Numbered from the stretch's first letter, positions 1 to 13,315 are shown. The stretch: 64,000 nucleotides of DNA from Chrysoperla carnea (GCF_905475395.1 NC_058341.1:61015501-61079500), one strand, 5' to 3'. The notes: generated by a model not told the origin, from the sequence alone. Translations and numbers: made by a program.

Positions 1-264
1 ATTTGCAATCACTTTTGCAATAGTTAAGTAGCATTTCTGAAAAGATGCGGGTAGAGACGCTTAAGAAAGTAGTAGAAAACTATATGTTGACTAAATAATA
101 GTTTTCGAGATATTCAATTATTAATGTAAAAGGCATTTAAAAAATAATTAATTTGATTTCATATATTTCATACACATGGTATAAAAAATAGAAACTAAAT
201 TTTACTGTTATTAGGTAAGTGCTTTGTACTTTGATCTTATGTGAGATGAATAATTAATCAATTA

Positions 265-675
265 CTAAGGATAATTGTTCATTAAATCACTTAATTACTC
301 CATTTCTGGCTGCTGTCTGTCCGTCTGACAACACGATAACTCAAAAACGAAGTGAGAAATCAAGCTGAAATTTTTACAGCGTGCTAAGGGCGTAACAAGT
401 GGAGTCGAGTTCGTAAATGAGCAACATAGGTCAAGGATTTGTAAACCATTCGAGACAGAACTAAATTTAAATGTATAAAATGTTCCTTATAACGAAATAA
501 ACAACTTTGGTTTGAAACATTTTTTCACTGTTTATTCGCGCAAATTAGGCTCAATTTGTATAGTATGTTTTATATGAGAATATCAGATATAATGCGTAAC
601 AAGTATGTATGTGTAATGTGACAGTGTAATCTACATTGTGTATATATGGTGTTTCAACAAATAACTCAATTGTGC
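265..675 (+). repeat. Repeat X copy 1 (partial)
   Basis: Unclassified interspersed repeat, called X here. Typical blocks: a TCCG/TCTG run after CATTTCCGGTTG, ACACGATAACTCAAAAACGA, GAGTTCGTAAATGAGCAACA, TTGTAAACCGTTAGAGAT, TGTTTACCCG and a 3' end TTTCAACAATTAACTCAGTC. This copy lacks a clear 5' end. Confidence 0.75.
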
Positions 676-834
676 AAGGTAAGTTTAATTAGAAAAATTA
701 TGATAAAATTTTCAACAGGTTATTCGCCCTCATGTTAACTTTACCACTTAAATTTGAAATAATTATGTAGATGAAATAGATGGGTCAATATGAAAAGAGG
801 TTGTTTTATTAAGGGTTAATATCTGAGGATTAAT

Positions 835-864
835 ATTACCTTGGCAAGGTTATGCCAAGGTAAT
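835..864. repeat. Perfect 12-bp hairpin
   Basis: ATTACCTTGGCA and TGCCAAGGTAAT around the loop AGGTTA. Meaning unknown. Confidence 0.5.
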
Positions 865-1022
865 GTTATATACATAATTTTTTTTTTCTTCAGGAAATTC
901 CTGTTTAAGATTATTTTTTATGTTTTTAATATTATATTTTTTAATTCTAAAAATTTTTGTTTCTTATATAAATATGTTTGTTTTTATATTTCAACTTCAG
1001 CGATAAAACACTTTATAGATGT

Positions 1023-2080
1023 CAGTAGCGTGCATAGAGTTTTTAGTCAGGGTAGGCAGAAATCTTTAAAAGCTACAGTATAATCAAAAATAATGCATGT
1101 TGGTTTTTGATTCATCGTCATGGTAAGTAAATAATTATGTAAGTATTTGTAACCACAAATATACATAGATTGGCTGATTAAAGATTAGAATTAAATAATA
1201 GAAGTGAAAAGATGGTGGTATGAGTAAACGGATTTTTTCCAAACGTGTGATACTTAAGGGAAGCTTCTAAGTGTTTTTCATATTGATCGTGTTTCTTTGC
1301 GGTCGCAGCAAATTATGAACATTGTTGTAACCGGTATCTTTCCAGATGGTTTTGTTGTTAGCAACTAGTAGACATGCAAAACAAAATAGAAGTTTGTAAC
1401 CTGTTAGCCAATAATATGATCAGAAAGTTGTGTGTTATTAATAATAATTTTTCTATACACACACCATCTGAACAAATTTGGCAGTGAATATTATCCATTT
1501 TTCTCTATAATCAACGTATAATCTTTAACACCTGATAATATAACCACAAACAAACCAAAACAAGCAATATTCAACTCGACTCAGTATAAAAGCAATAAGA
1601 CGAAAATGTGCGTAGATCACTAATCGCTATAAATTTTGGAGATCAACTCACAACTGATTTATGTGTATTTAAATGAATAAGAAATGAAGGTACTTCGGAG
1701 AATTTCGTAATTTGTCGTGTTGTAAAAGACACAGTCTTAAGTCTGTCTTTTTATGCTTTCTTATGTATGGCATTTTATTGTATTTATACGAACGCACACA
1801 TGTTCGACTATGAGTGCACACATATAAACATTTACGCAAGAATAGTTCGTGTCTTTGGCTGGGGGCACTCAGCAGCGCTAGTATAGTGTAATGCGAAATC
1901 ACTTAAAATTCAATGTATGCCGTATAGAATTATAGATGATACCCGTTAAGATTTTGTGTTTAATCATAGTACTCGTAGATAGATAAATAATATTAGATAT
2001 CAGAACAAGATTAAACATATTTATCTAAATTTTGTAAGGTGGGCAGTGTCTTTCTGTCGTATATGTAATGCACGCCACTG
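1023..2080. mobile_element. hAT-like non-autonomous element (1058 bp)
   Basis: Ends CAGTAGCGTGCAT (left) and ATGCACGCCACTG (right), near-perfect inverted termini starting CAGTG as in many hAT elements. It is flanked by 8-bp ATAGATGT (1015-1022) and GTAGATGT (2081-2088), a 7/8 matching target duplication. No transposase frame was seen. Its right 200 bp recurs inverted at 58262-58890. Confidence 0.7.
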
Positions 2081-2089
2081 GTAGATGTA

Positions 2090-3689
2090 GTGTATCAGTG
2101 ATAAAAAATTGGTGAATAACAAAGCTCCATCACTAAGATTATATTTCTCCCCGTTTATATGCTTTTTATTGACGGGGTCTTTGTCTTTTCATGTTTTTCA
2201 CGTGTAGTTATCAAAAAAAAAGGAGCCGAAAAATCGAAATTGTCAGAAGGCACTTTCTTAACATTAAATCAATTTCCAAACAAATTTCCAATGTTTCTTA
2301 CTCAATTTGATGGAGCTGTAGAGGTGTGTAAATTCTTAAAAACTGTGAAAAAACATAATATTTCGACAGAAAAAAGAGGTAACGGTGCTGGAAAGTTAAT
2401 ACCTTTCTCCAAAAATAACAATAATTTTTACTACATATAATATTTACTATATTATAGGTATTTTTTTGGTTTTTAGTGCATATTAATTTGTTTTGAAAAA
2501 GTTTTTCTTTTGAAGTCGGTTTTCTTTTTGTTAAAAGTTTTTTTTTATTTTGTGATTTTTGTGAATTTGAAGAACGCTAACTAATTTGTCACAAAATTCG
2601 TCGTGCATACTTTATGCAAATTTAAGACTTTTATGGTAACAAACATAAAAAAATACAGTCGATTGAGAACCTCCTTGTTTTGTTTGAAGTCGGTTAAAAA
2701 TGAGGTCCTAAGGATGTCATATTGGAAAAAATCATAATGAAGTCAGAAAAAAGACGTCTTTTTTGACTTGAATATTTTTTAAGCATCGTATTGCCATTTA
2801 ATTTCGTTCTCAATGTGTGAAAATAAAGAACCGATTTTAATTTCATTCGTTAGAATCGCGTAAAATAAAATATTGAACATGGAATTTTCTTTTTCAGAAT
2901 TTTTTTTCTCTAGTAATTCAACCATTTCCAGACTTTGTGGACACGATATCAGACGATTTATTTAAAAGAAAAAAAGCAACAGCTAACTTTATACTACTAA
3001 GGATATACGTTACTTACTAACTCTTATGAGAATATTAAAAATATTTTTATTGTTTCTGTAGTTACATTTTTTATGACATTGAAAGTAATTTTAAAACTGT
3101 AAAACTTGTGAATAAATTAGATATGTATATATTTTATGACGATAAAATTTATGATTTTTTGAATATCATTTTATTCGTATTGACGTCATTGAGACAAAAA
3201 ATTATTGATGGAAGTATACCTGTCAACAAAAAAATTGACTCAGTTATTCAAATATTCAATGAATTTCAACACAAATTGCGGTTGGAGTGATTTTCGTTCC
3301 AACCGCAATTTGTGTATTTTTGTTTATGTCGCAGATAGATTTTTCTGAAAGACGTTTAGCGGTTCCATGCATGCATATTTTATCAATATACTTGATAAAT
3401 TCTGATTCTGCCAATTTCATCATTCCACACACCATGACAGTGTTGAGTGTTTCAGAAGTCCATTTGAATTGGTTTTTTTAATGCAAAATGTATTTTAAAT
3501 GCAAAATACATAGTTTGTGTTTTTTTCAGATGTTAAGGTAATATATAAACCAATTTTTCAAATTTAGGACAAAAGACTATTACTGACACGCAAAATTGCA
3601 TTATCAATTAGGTTTTCTGGTTTCTCGAACTTTTGAGGCACGATCTTTTCGAAAAAGATATTTCGCTTATCTCGAGAAATTTTAAAACT
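2090..3689. other. No recognisable gene
   Basis: AT-rich sequence with short open frames (2159-2440, 3108-3290) that show no domain, signal peptide or codon pattern. Two GAAGTCGGTT words (2513, 2686) hint at old repeats. A perfect hairpin lies at 3269. Confidence 0.5.
3269..3315. repeat. Perfect 18-bp inverted repeat
   Basis: ACACAAATTGCGGTTGGA (3269-3286) and its exact reverse complement (3298-3315) around an 11-nt loop. Not followed by a T run typical of a terminator, and nothing coding is adjacent. Confidence 0.6.
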
Positions 3690-5090
3690 AACTAGCTGCT
3701 ACTTTTTTAGGGCTCAGAACGTTTTCTAGCAATTTAACAAACGTAGAAATTTTATTACGAATCGATAACACCACGGCTATTTCTTACATAAACAAGTACG
3801 GAGGAACTCATTCAATATAAAATTACATAAAATTGCAAAACAATATTGGCAATGGTACGAATCAAGACGGCTATGGGTTTTTTGCGTCGTATATAACATC
3901 CGATAATAACAACGAAGCTGATCTTGAATCTAGAATCAACAACATAGATACTGAGTGGGAGTTGTCAGATAGAGCTTTTCGCCAAATTACTAAAACTTTT
4001 GGGTACCCTTTGATAGATCTATTTGCATCGAGAATAAATACAAAATACAAAAAATATTGTACGTGGCACCGGGATCTGGACGCCTACGTTGTTAATGCTT
4101 TCACTTTGGATTCTTCTTGGAATTTCTATGCATTCCCACCTCAGACCAAGCTTATCCCCTTTTTAAATCAATGATAAAAGACGAAATAATTGAATTTAAA
4201 CCTTCAAAAAATCTTTGCGATCTCCTTGTGGAACACTACAACATTCTCTTGCCAACAACCTAACCCTAGTAACAGCTCGTGTATCATGACAAGTTATATG
4301 AGACAAAACATTCCAGAAGATACGGCAAAAATTATCCTCTCATCAATTACTAACTCTACCTTGCAACAATACAATGTTCATCTCAAGGAATGGTGGGAGT
4401 TTTTTCAAGAAAATAATCTCGACGTCTTTTCTGCTTCGGAGGAAAAAATTTTACTTTTTCTTACGAAGAAGTTTACTAATATAGCTTCGTATAGTACACT
4501 AAACTGCGCTAGATCAGCAATCAATATGTTATATAAAGAAGAAGCCAAAACAAATTGAAAGGCAGATTCTTTAAAGGAATTTTTAATCTTAAACCACCAA
4601 AACCAAGATATAATGAAACCGTGGATGTTGATAAGATCTTGGACTTTATTGAAGATTTAGGCTCTACCAGAGACTTATCTTTGACAGTTTTGAGCAAGAA
4701 ATTAGTTTTATTACTTTCTATAGCTACCGGACAAAGGCTTCAGACTATAGCTAATATCAACATAAATGACATTAAAAAATCGAAAGAAGAAATACAGGTT
4801 AAAGTCCCCGCTCGACTAAAAACTAGTCGCCCCAATGCTGCTCAGCTTCTGCTGACTTAACCATTTCTAAGAGATAAATCATCGTTATGTGTAGCATCCT
4901 CTTTGATGACATATATTAAGAAGACGGGAAAATTGAGAGGACAAGAAGAAAAATTATTTATAGCAATAAGAAAACCTTTTTACAAAAGTATCGGCTGCAC
5001 TCGTAAACGTAGTGGATATTGAAATTATCAAGCGTACAGTAGGCTGGTCAGCGAAATCATTAATGTTTTCCAAGTTTTATAATCGACCGA
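3690..5090 (+). pseudogene. DIRS-type tyrosine-recombinase retroelement, RNase H to recombinase, decayed
   Basis: In order: an RNase H-like part (RIDNTTAISYINKYGG near 3755-3805, then NNNEADLESR near 3906-3935); the DIRS linker domain (EWELSDRAFRQI, DLFASRINTKY, FYAFPP, about 3954-4174); and a tyrosine recombinase with an N-terminal core-binding domain (about 4268-4558) and a catalytic part with TGQRLQTIANI (Arg codon 4735-4737). Near 5031-5092 come GWSAKSLMFSKFYNRPI and the putative catalytic Tyr (5078-5080). Breaks are a stop at 3818-3820, stops around 4172-4190, a frame change at 4555, a stop at 4858 and a deletion with frame change between about 4987 and 5030 that removes the HxxR box. 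DIRS elements integrate with a recombinase in place of a DDE integrase. This copy is dead. Confidence 0.78.
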
Positions 5091-5093
5091 TAA

Positions 5094-5440
5094 TACATCG
5101 ATCAAACGAACTTACCTGTACGTGAAGTTCGATCGTTATTATATGAAAATGTCGCTAGAGATGATTACATCCCACCTCTTTTTTCTTAAGCCATTTACTT
5201 TACAGCCCAAAAAAAAAAAAAACATCCTCTAAAAAAATGATCTTGGATGGCAACGTAGCAAACAGACATAAAGAAGAGCACAGTCAACCCTGTTTTGAAA
5301 TTTTTACTCTAAACTGTGTGGATTATATTGACTACAGATGGATCTGCTTTTTGTAATCATCTCGAACGACATTCTTATATAATAACAATCGAACTTCACG
5401 TACAGGTAGGTTCGTTTGATCGATATATTTTAATTCATAC
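5094..5440. repeat. Inverted repeat pair after the DIRS recombinase fragment
   Basis: The left arm, about 5096-5172, begins ATCGATCAAACGAACTTACC and continues through CTGTACGTGAAGTTCGAT. The same sequence appears reversed at about 5345-5430 with few differences. DIRS-type elements end in inverted repeats with an internal complementary region, so this could be part of the element's terminus. The join to the recombinase fragment is direct. Confidence 0.6.
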
Positions 5441-8200
5441 CTTTTCTTTATAAAATAGGCTCTCAGTATAAAATAGTCTTCCGAGTTACAGAGATTTAAA
5501 AAATTAAATTATTAATAACTTTTGTTAGCACCATTTTACGAAAAATTGAAGCACATATTTGAAATCAGCGACCTGAGCAAACACTTAAAGATGAATTTTT
5601 TGAAAAAATTTCTCATTCTCAATTATTAATGACCTTCTTGGGTGGTCCGATTATTTGAAAAAAAATTCCCTATTTTTTTTACTTAGCATTTATTTGGTGA
5701 AGTCAGTCCTTAAACCAGGGCAGATATCATAATTGTCAATTTCTTTATATTTAAGCCAACGCAACGCTTGCTGATTCGGTAATGTTCCCTGGAATTTAAA
5801 CGAAGCTTTTTTTTTTTAATTTTCAGTCTTATAATATAATGGTCTTATCACATCTTAAGAGGATATCAAAGAAATTGATCCAGAAACTATACATCCAACA
5901 ACAGTAAATTCCAAAAAATATTAATCAAATTAACATACAAAAAATTTTTATAAAAAAAGTTGTTAATATAAAAATAAATACAAACAAAAACACTTGAAAG
6001 AGGAAGATAAATGAAAAATAGCCTCCCTATCACAGAAGAAAGGTAGTATATTTTACCCCTTAAAAAAATAATAATAAAAAGTTTATTATAACGACATAAA
6101 TATTATACGTAAAATTCATAATATGAATAAAGTACCTATAAACATGCTAAAATATAAAACGGTGCGAGTGTCGGCCAAGATAGGAGTAAATAAGCGTAGT
6201 ACTAAACTACCTGAACGTTAAGTTATGTTAGATTATAATGTCTGTCCGTGAGAAACACTTTGGGCTACGGGTCCCTTGTAGTTTGTTTAAAAGGGTCGCC
6301 TTCCAGGACCACCTTTTCTCAAAGAATTTCTGACCCTGGCTGACTGGCAGGGAAGATGATTCATCGTGTCTTCCCCTCCCACACTATGATAGTTTGTATA
6401 ACAATAGTGGTATACTGCTAGGACTAAACGATAAGGTTCAAAATCTAGAAGTCCGTAGAATGAACAGGATATCTTGCATCCTGACAGGATGCTTCCGATT
6501 CTGATTCAGGTATTTTACGCGGGATGGTTTCGTACAAGGGTAGCTTTTAGTTCGCAAATGATACTGCTGGATATTTAGTAATGCTTAAGTCCGGTAGCTT
6601 TGTACCATTCTAGCTATTTGTGTGCCATTCTACCCATTTGTCTAAAGTCTCGATTTTTAGTTATCTAAAAGGCGCTTTTCCAATATAATAGTTTATGAGA
6701 CAAAAATGAGACAACTGTGAGTAAGTGTAAGTATACTTTCATTTAAAACGTCATTCTTAAATGTTATTTAAAGAGTCCAGTAACTTCATTCATTACACTC
6801 GGCGTCAAATCGGGTAGTTTTGTATTTTTGTAGAGTATTTCATGATGTTGGTTCACTGAATAATCCAAGTTTGTGACCTCCTGCGTTAAACATCAATTTG
6901 TCCAAAAACGAAAAAACCGTGTAAATTTCGGCTTTTTTTTCTTCAAATTTTGACGATTATAAACCTAAAGAACTTGTTTTTGATAGTACTTTTTCAGGGT
7001 GTTTTTCAAGTAGACAAAATTTGCTACAATATGAGGCTAGAATTGTCTTTGTAGACAATGCAAATTTTGTTTACAAAAGTTTGTCCTTCTGAATAAATTA
7101 GAAAACTAGAAAACTCTTGCTCGACTTTTTGAAATAGAAACTTCAATTTTGCACGATGATTCTCGTGACGAATCGACGAAGTTCAACTTTGGCAAAAATG
7201 CATTGCCGGGCGGAGTCAAAAATTAAAAGTTCGAATCACTCGATATTTTCAATAAAGATGCGTTTAAATGCTTCGCGTTCTGGCAGTTTTACCTTTGAAC
7301 AACAGCGACGAATGAACGCTCCTTTTCAAACTTGCGTCGTGTCAATACATATTTTTGCTCGTTCAATATACAACGCGATGTAGAAGTGTCATTGCACACA
7401 GAGTTTTAGAAAATTATTTTTCTGTACCTCGCAGAATTACGTATTGAAAAACAGTGACTGAATATCACATTTTGACCTAATTAAATCTTCTCTTACTCGA
7501 AAAAAAAAATTTCTTGTTTTTATTGACTTTATGACCTAACATGGTAAGAAGAAGTTTGAACCCTTGGATAATTCGTGCGCACGGTCCTGTTCTAATAACA
7601 TTACTTTTAGATTTAACGATTATTTGATACAATAAACCATAATTTTTGGTTATTCAATATTTGTTTTCACTTGTTCCATATTACGTTTGAGAGTTCTCAA
7701 GAAACAAATTGATATAAAATACAATTGGATCGAATTTTCTTCTTACAAGCTTTTGATTATTATTAAAAGACGTTTAAAAAAACGGAAATATACAAATAAA
7801 TCTAATTCGAAATTTGTTCCCGCTCGTTGATCCTCTTTAATATCATAAAGGAGTCCCCTGGCTTGATTTTAGTCGACCGTTTCTTGTTGGCTTACCATGG
7901 AAAGCTATTCATATTCTAACGACAATGTACCTACAAGATATTGTCGTTAATGTCTTATTCTTATGTTGTTATACATTTATTTAAAATTCGTAGAACGAAT
8001 GTAATCAACCAAAAGTCAGTCATCTTAGTGAATGAGTGGAGTGTATGCAAACTTGACGAAGGACTTGTTGTTATATACCATCGTATCGTCATGAATAAAA
8101 AAACAGACTCAATAGTATACAAGATTATATTTATTTTATATAATATTCTATTTTATATTTTTACTTTATATACTTGATGCTAAATGTATATCAACTTCAA
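5441..8200. other. No recognisable gene
   Basis: 6160-6400 is less AT-rich than its surroundings and has a 31-codon frame from 6239, but I recognise nothing in it. The rest is AT-rich with isolated short frames. Confidence 0.45.
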
Positions 8201-8202
8201 TA

Positions 8203-8921
8203 GTCCAGTGCAGCTACGGACTGACCCAAAAGTTTGTGACGCTAGATTTTTTTATTCATTCATTCGATAGAGCGATTGTTTGGAGACCTTAAATAAGATT
8301 TTGCGTATTCGGGAAATTAACCCTTTCGAGAATTTTGCGTTCTTCATTAAAATTTGATGATTTTGGTGTCGTTGGAATTCTAAGTTTTATCTTCAAAAAA
8401 CAATTGATTGATTGATTGAAAAAAATTTATTCGTGTTCAAAGTGAAAAAATTTTGAGTGAGTTTTTTTTTTGTAACGGTTTGTGTTTTTAACTTAACTTA
8501 CGCCCACGGGTAACACGGGTAAGATGTTAAAGTTGTTTATTTTTTACATTTAAACTTGTGTTCTATCTCTAGCAGTTTTAAAGATGAATCCTGCGGACCA
8601 AAGACACAATTGATCCGTATTGCTCATTTAGAAACCTGACCTCACTTTTTACGTCCTAAGCACGCTTTAAAAATTTCAGATTGATATGCAGGTCAAAACG
8701 CAAAAGTCATTTTTCAAGATGGAGAAGACAGGATTAACATCCCATATATACAAAATCAGCTTTTAGATCTCTAAACAACACCTATCTTGTAGTTCCTATC
8801 ATTGTGTTGTCTCTAAACAACACAATGATAGGAACAATGTTTAGTCACAACAATGACTAAAAAAATCTAGTATCACAAACTTTTGGTTCACCCTTCTTCG
8901 ATTTACGAAACTGCACTGGAC
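8203..8921. mobile_element. Tc1/mariner-like MITE (719 bp) carrying a repeat X copy
   Basis: Inverted termini GTCCAGTGCAG and CTGCACTGGAC lie between TA dinucleotides at 8201-8202 and 8922-8923, the target duplication of Tc1/mariner elements. Inside the ends both arms share CCAAAAGTTTGTGA and CTAGATTTTTTT. Repeat X (- orientation) lies at about 8490-8720. No transposase. Confidence 0.75.
8490..8720 (-). repeat. Repeat X copy 2 (partial, inside a mariner-like MITE)
   Basis: Reverse orientation: TTCTATCTCTAGCAGTTTTA, TTGCTCATTTAGAAACCTGA, CACTTTTTACGTCCTAAGCA. Lacks both ends. Confidence 0.7.
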
Positions 8922-9151
8922 TACAATGTTCATTTTAAACATAGCATCGTTGTATCAAAGAGTATAAAAAATTAATATACATAGTTTCACAAAAAAATAA
9001 AATTGTGTGTGTCAGCTCCGACGCACGACTAGAGTTTACTCTTTACTATTAAAATGTTGTATAGTTGTTTCAGACAATAGATGCTTTGTCGACAGCACGC
9101 AAGTGTATAAGTTATACTATGTAGTATAATTTATACCAATTGTAAGCTATC

Positions 9152-9379
9152 TCGTTAGCCATGTAAAATATATGAAGCAAGAAGTGTTTTTATGGACGTT
9201 CTTATGTATAAAACAAAGAGAGAATATGTACTGTGTGTTATGGTGTGTTATAGTTATGTGTTACTGTGTGCGATTGATATTGTAAGTGTAAAACTTTAAT
9301 GTACAATCCCTCTTTTTTTGTACATAAGAACGGTCGTAAGAACTCTTCTTACTTCATATAATATCAATGGCTAACGAAC
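9152..9379. repeat. Foldback repeat with TTAGCCAT ends
   Basis: CTCGTTAGCCATGTAAAATA at the left and TATCAATGGCTAACGAACTG at the right, with GACGTTCTTATGTATA mirrored by TACATAAGAACGGTC. The loop is TG-rich. Confidence 0.55.
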
Positions 9380-9654
9380 TGGTTTACAAACAGTAGTAAT
9401 CCGAAAAAGCTTTGGTTGAGTAGCTATGTAATCATTCTGTATCGGTAGGTAACAAGGCCATTCGTTACTAAATTTTACTTTTCATATATTTTCATACGGG
9501 GCACCTGGTATGAAAATATTTGTTATTTTTCGATGAATTTAAGGAATTTTTTAGGTGACAAACTACCTTTTAGTTTAAAATATCGTGCCCACAGATTTAC
9601 CATTTCTTAAAAATTTTGTCAATAAATATTTCATGTTTATATTCGACTTCGCAG

Positions 9655-9920
9655 CATAGATATATGAAGATAGAGAACGCTAGCGTGTAAGAGGATGCGA
9701 TATTAGAAGCGCGGGAGAAGACTGCCAGTAAGTTCTCCTGTGTCCTTGTCTATTACATATACTTGTTCTTACTAATAATACATAATATAATAAAAATATA
9801 TGTACATATGATTATAACCAGAGCACAGTGGAACTCACTGGCAGTCTTCTCCCTCATTAATCATATCGCATCCACTTACAGGCTAGCAAATCCCTCGCGT
9901 TCTCTATATAATATTCTATG
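9655..9920. mobile_element. hAT-type MITE, family M1 (266 bp)
   Basis: Exact 8-bp target duplication CTTCGCAG at 9647-9654 and 9921-9928. Palindromic arms run CATAGATATATGAAGATAGA / TCTCTATATAATATTCTATG, with the GAGAACGC, GCTAGC and GAAGACTGCCAGT blocks mirrored in the other arm. The same family occurs at 40087-40745 and 59128-59335. Confidence 0.85.
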
Positions 9921-9928
9921 CTTCGCAG

Positions 9929-11314
9929 ATTCAATTTTTATATTTGACCTCTGATAATTTTTTTTCTGAATCCTTTGTTTATTTTGTCGCAGGTATTATA
10001 ATTTTTATTAACTCGGGATGTTGTAAACTCAAAGTTTAGAGGACATTGAATATTCGCTTGTTTTACATTGGCTATAAAATTCGAGGGACAAATTCTAAGA
10101 AGGGAACTGCGTGAAACGATTGAATTTATGAAAAAAGTTGAAGACATAAATTGTAGGAAATGTTCCTCGTAAAATGCCTCAGAAAGAGGAGACTGTCAAA
10201 AAACTGCTTTTCGACGCCATGGGTGAAAACTGCTTTCTAATATGGTGAAAAAATACAGTACTGCTTGCCAGTAAAGATACAAGGTAGCAAAGTAGAAATT
10301 CGAAAAGAGCACTTCAAAATCTATTAAATCACCCATTTTCAAAACTCCTGGAAAATTTTCCAGGTAAAATTACCAGATGACTATACTATTTGTTAACCTT
10401 TTTTGCTGCAGAAATAAAATTTCAATTTTTAATAAAATTTAAAATTTCATTATTTGTTTCATCTTCCCACTTTCGTTTTCAGCCATCAGAGATTTTTTCA
10501 CTTAGCTCTCTATACTTAAAATATAGTATCTATTAATGAGATAAAAAATATATCTGCATACCCTAAGTGAAATATAAAACGGGTATATTTTTATTTTATT
10601 GTTATAAAAAAAAAATTTTTTCCTATATCTGCACAAAAACCCAGTTAGGTTATAAATAAATTGAGACAATCTTTATATTTTCCACATTTGGTGGATGATA
10701 ACTTTATGATGATGATGGGTAAAACGTGAAATGAGTGGAAGTTTTAGTCACATTTACCACGAAAATATAGACTTATGCATTTTTTTCGAAGGTCAACAGC
10801 GAGGGATGATTGTGTGTTATAAATCCGTTGTTATTCGCCTAGTAATTTAAAAAGTTTCGGAAATTTCTGTGAAATGTTTAAAGTCGGATCTGTGGTAGCA
10901 ATTTGGAGAATAATCCTGAATAAAAATCGTTTTTTCACCAGTTTTAAAGTTTTGCTTATGTCTACGGCCCCTCCAAATTTAAGTTTAGGTATGAAAATCT
11001 GTTTCTTCGATTAAACTCGTGTCATGGAAATGATTTTTGTAGGATGTCCACTTCTCTGCCCATTATTTTCAATTTTTATGTCGAAAAGTCCAGTTTTCGT
11101 CGTTTTTAGGACTTTAGGGTTCCTATAATATCTAAATGGATTGAAAATTTATCTGAAGATCCAATTAAAGTAAGGGAAGTGCCTTTTGGTTTTCATATGT
11201 TCAAAAGAATGAAAAGCTAAAAATCTCATTTCCATAGAAAACATTAAAATAATAAGAAGCATCTAATAAATGGAAAATATGGCCTTTGAGACGAAGCTCT
11301 GCTTCTCTCGTGTT
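9929..11314. other. No recognisable gene
   Basis: Only a short palindromic block CCTGGAAAATTTTCCAGG (about 10346) stands out; the same block occurs at 49676. Confidence 0.45.
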
Positions 11315-11990
11315 TTTATACCCTGTAGATATGAAATATATATCAATGTATACTAAGATTAGTCCCAAGTTTTTAACGCTTGAAAATATTGATTCTACAA
11401 ATAAAATTTTGCTCTAGGTGTTCATAAAACCACTTAATTAGTCCAGTTAAGATTTCCGTCTGTCCGATTGTTCGTCTGTAATTAAGATAACTCAAAAACG
11501 AAAAAAGATTTCGAATTGAAATTTGTATAGTGTGCTAAGGACGTAAAGGTGAGGTTGAGTTCGTAAATAAGCAACATAGATCAGTTGGATCTTCGGTCAG
11601 TAGTACCCATCTTGTAAACCGTTTGAGATAGAACAACAGTTAAACCGTTTTATTATATAAACCATTTTTTCGTAAACATCACTGTTCACCCCTGTAAGCG
11701 CAAATTAGGGCAACATTTTTGAGTCCATTTTCTCCAAAACTATAAAAGATAGAGAGTTGAAAATTTGCAGGTATCTTTAATTAGTGGTTTGTGAAACAAT
11801 CGTGAACAAAAATTCTAGTAATTACTCTCAAAAAATTTTGAAAATAAATGGCGGCCGAATGGGCGCCATAATTGTGTTTTTTAAACTCTTATAATTTATA
11901 AAAAATAATTCAAACACTTTTATTCATTACTTTTTGTACAGGGTATTTCAACAGTTAAGTCAGTCAATTGTTTGTTTTCATTTGTTTTAT
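11315..11990 (+). repeat. Repeat X copy 3 (full length, divergent subfamily)
   Basis: Runs from TTTTTATACCCTGTAGATAT to GTCAATTGTTTGTTTTCATT. The middle block CTCCAAAACTATAAAAGATA (about 11740) is absent from most copies but shared with the one at 31335-31700. Confidence 0.75.
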
Positions 11991-12314
11991 TTTATTTTTC
12001 ATAATAACAATCAAAATACAAAATTACTATATAACTGAAAAAAGAATATGTACACGGTGGTTCAAAATTTTTTAGTTGATTTTCATAGGCAATCAGTGAT
12101 AATCAAAACTAGGGCCTAAAATTCGAAGTTATTGGTTTTAGTCGTTTCTATTTTCACGCAAGAAATGCTGATCCTGAGGGTAGAATCGATAGGTACGGTT
12201 AGCTTTGTTTTGCCTGCTTCAATGAAGGAAAATAAATAATTGCTTCTAAAGTCGATATTACTTCGGCTTGAGAGTATAATTAAATCGGAAAAAAAGGTTT
12301 TTAATCTATTAAAT

Positions 12315-13315
12315 TGTGTGTAAACAAGTGAAAACAAACAACTGACTGACTTATTTTTTGAAATACCACGTGTACACAGTGTTGATTACGCAAATGTCTG
12401 TTTTTTACGTCATGTAAGTAAAGAAAGACAGCTACTCTTGGGTAACTACAGTCGTGTATATATAACACGATCGTGGTTTCACACACATATTCGCTCCGTG
12501 CGTGAGTTTCGTTTCCATGGTAACGATACACTACTTTAATTATAGAATTGTATGGATGCATATATAATTGTATGGATTGCATTTAAGACTTACATTTAAA
12601 ATTTAATATTCTTGTCTCACAAATTTAAATAAATAATTATGATAATTTACATTTGAAAAATAATATTTGTTCAATTTGATTTCTTATTTTCACAATTTTT
12701 AATGCATTAAGTTTAATTAATTCGTGTTTTTCAATAATTTTAATTTGACATTTCTATTACATTAACATGTAAAGAATTGCAAATTAGTCATAACAGCCCC
12801 CTTTAACTCCAAAATTTTTCACTTAAAGCGCTGGCATCGATTTTATTGTCCCCTACCATGACTACGCACACAACGAATAACTGATATTCCCCAGGAATAC
12901 ATACTATATACAGAATGTTATAACAAATAGTTATGGTTACGAAAAAATAGTTCAAACATTTTTTTAATTTAATCATTTATTCTATCTCTAACGGTTTACA
13001 AGATGGGTCCTACTGACCCAAGACCCCATTGACCTATGCTGCTCGTTTACGAACTCAACTCATTTTTTCGCTCTGAGCACGCTATACATATTTCATTTTG
13101 ATTTCTTTAAAGTTTTTGAGTTATCGTAATCATAGAGGGACATGCGGACAGATGGACGTAAAGACGGTCCAGCCGGAAATGAACTTGAAAACTGAGTGAT
13201 TTTATGAACACTTACAAAAAAATTTTGTTCGTAGTGTGAATATTTTTAAGCGTTACGAACTTGGAACTAAAATTAATATACCTTGATATATTTCATACAT
13301 ACATGGTATAAAAAG
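12315..13315 (-). repeat. Repeat X copy 4, split by about 450 bp
   Basis: 3' end at 12315-12390 (AACAAGTGAAAACAAACAAC) and the rest at about 12860-13315 (TAACTGATATTCCCCAGG through TTCATACATACATGGTATAA). Unrelated sequence at about 12395-12855 separates them and looks like an insertion; its ends were not resolved. Confidence 0.7.

Noticed and set aside
841..1083. 80-codon frame at the left edge
   Set aside because: It is Phe-rich, starts at a TTG and overlaps the end of a hAT-like element. No coding evidence.
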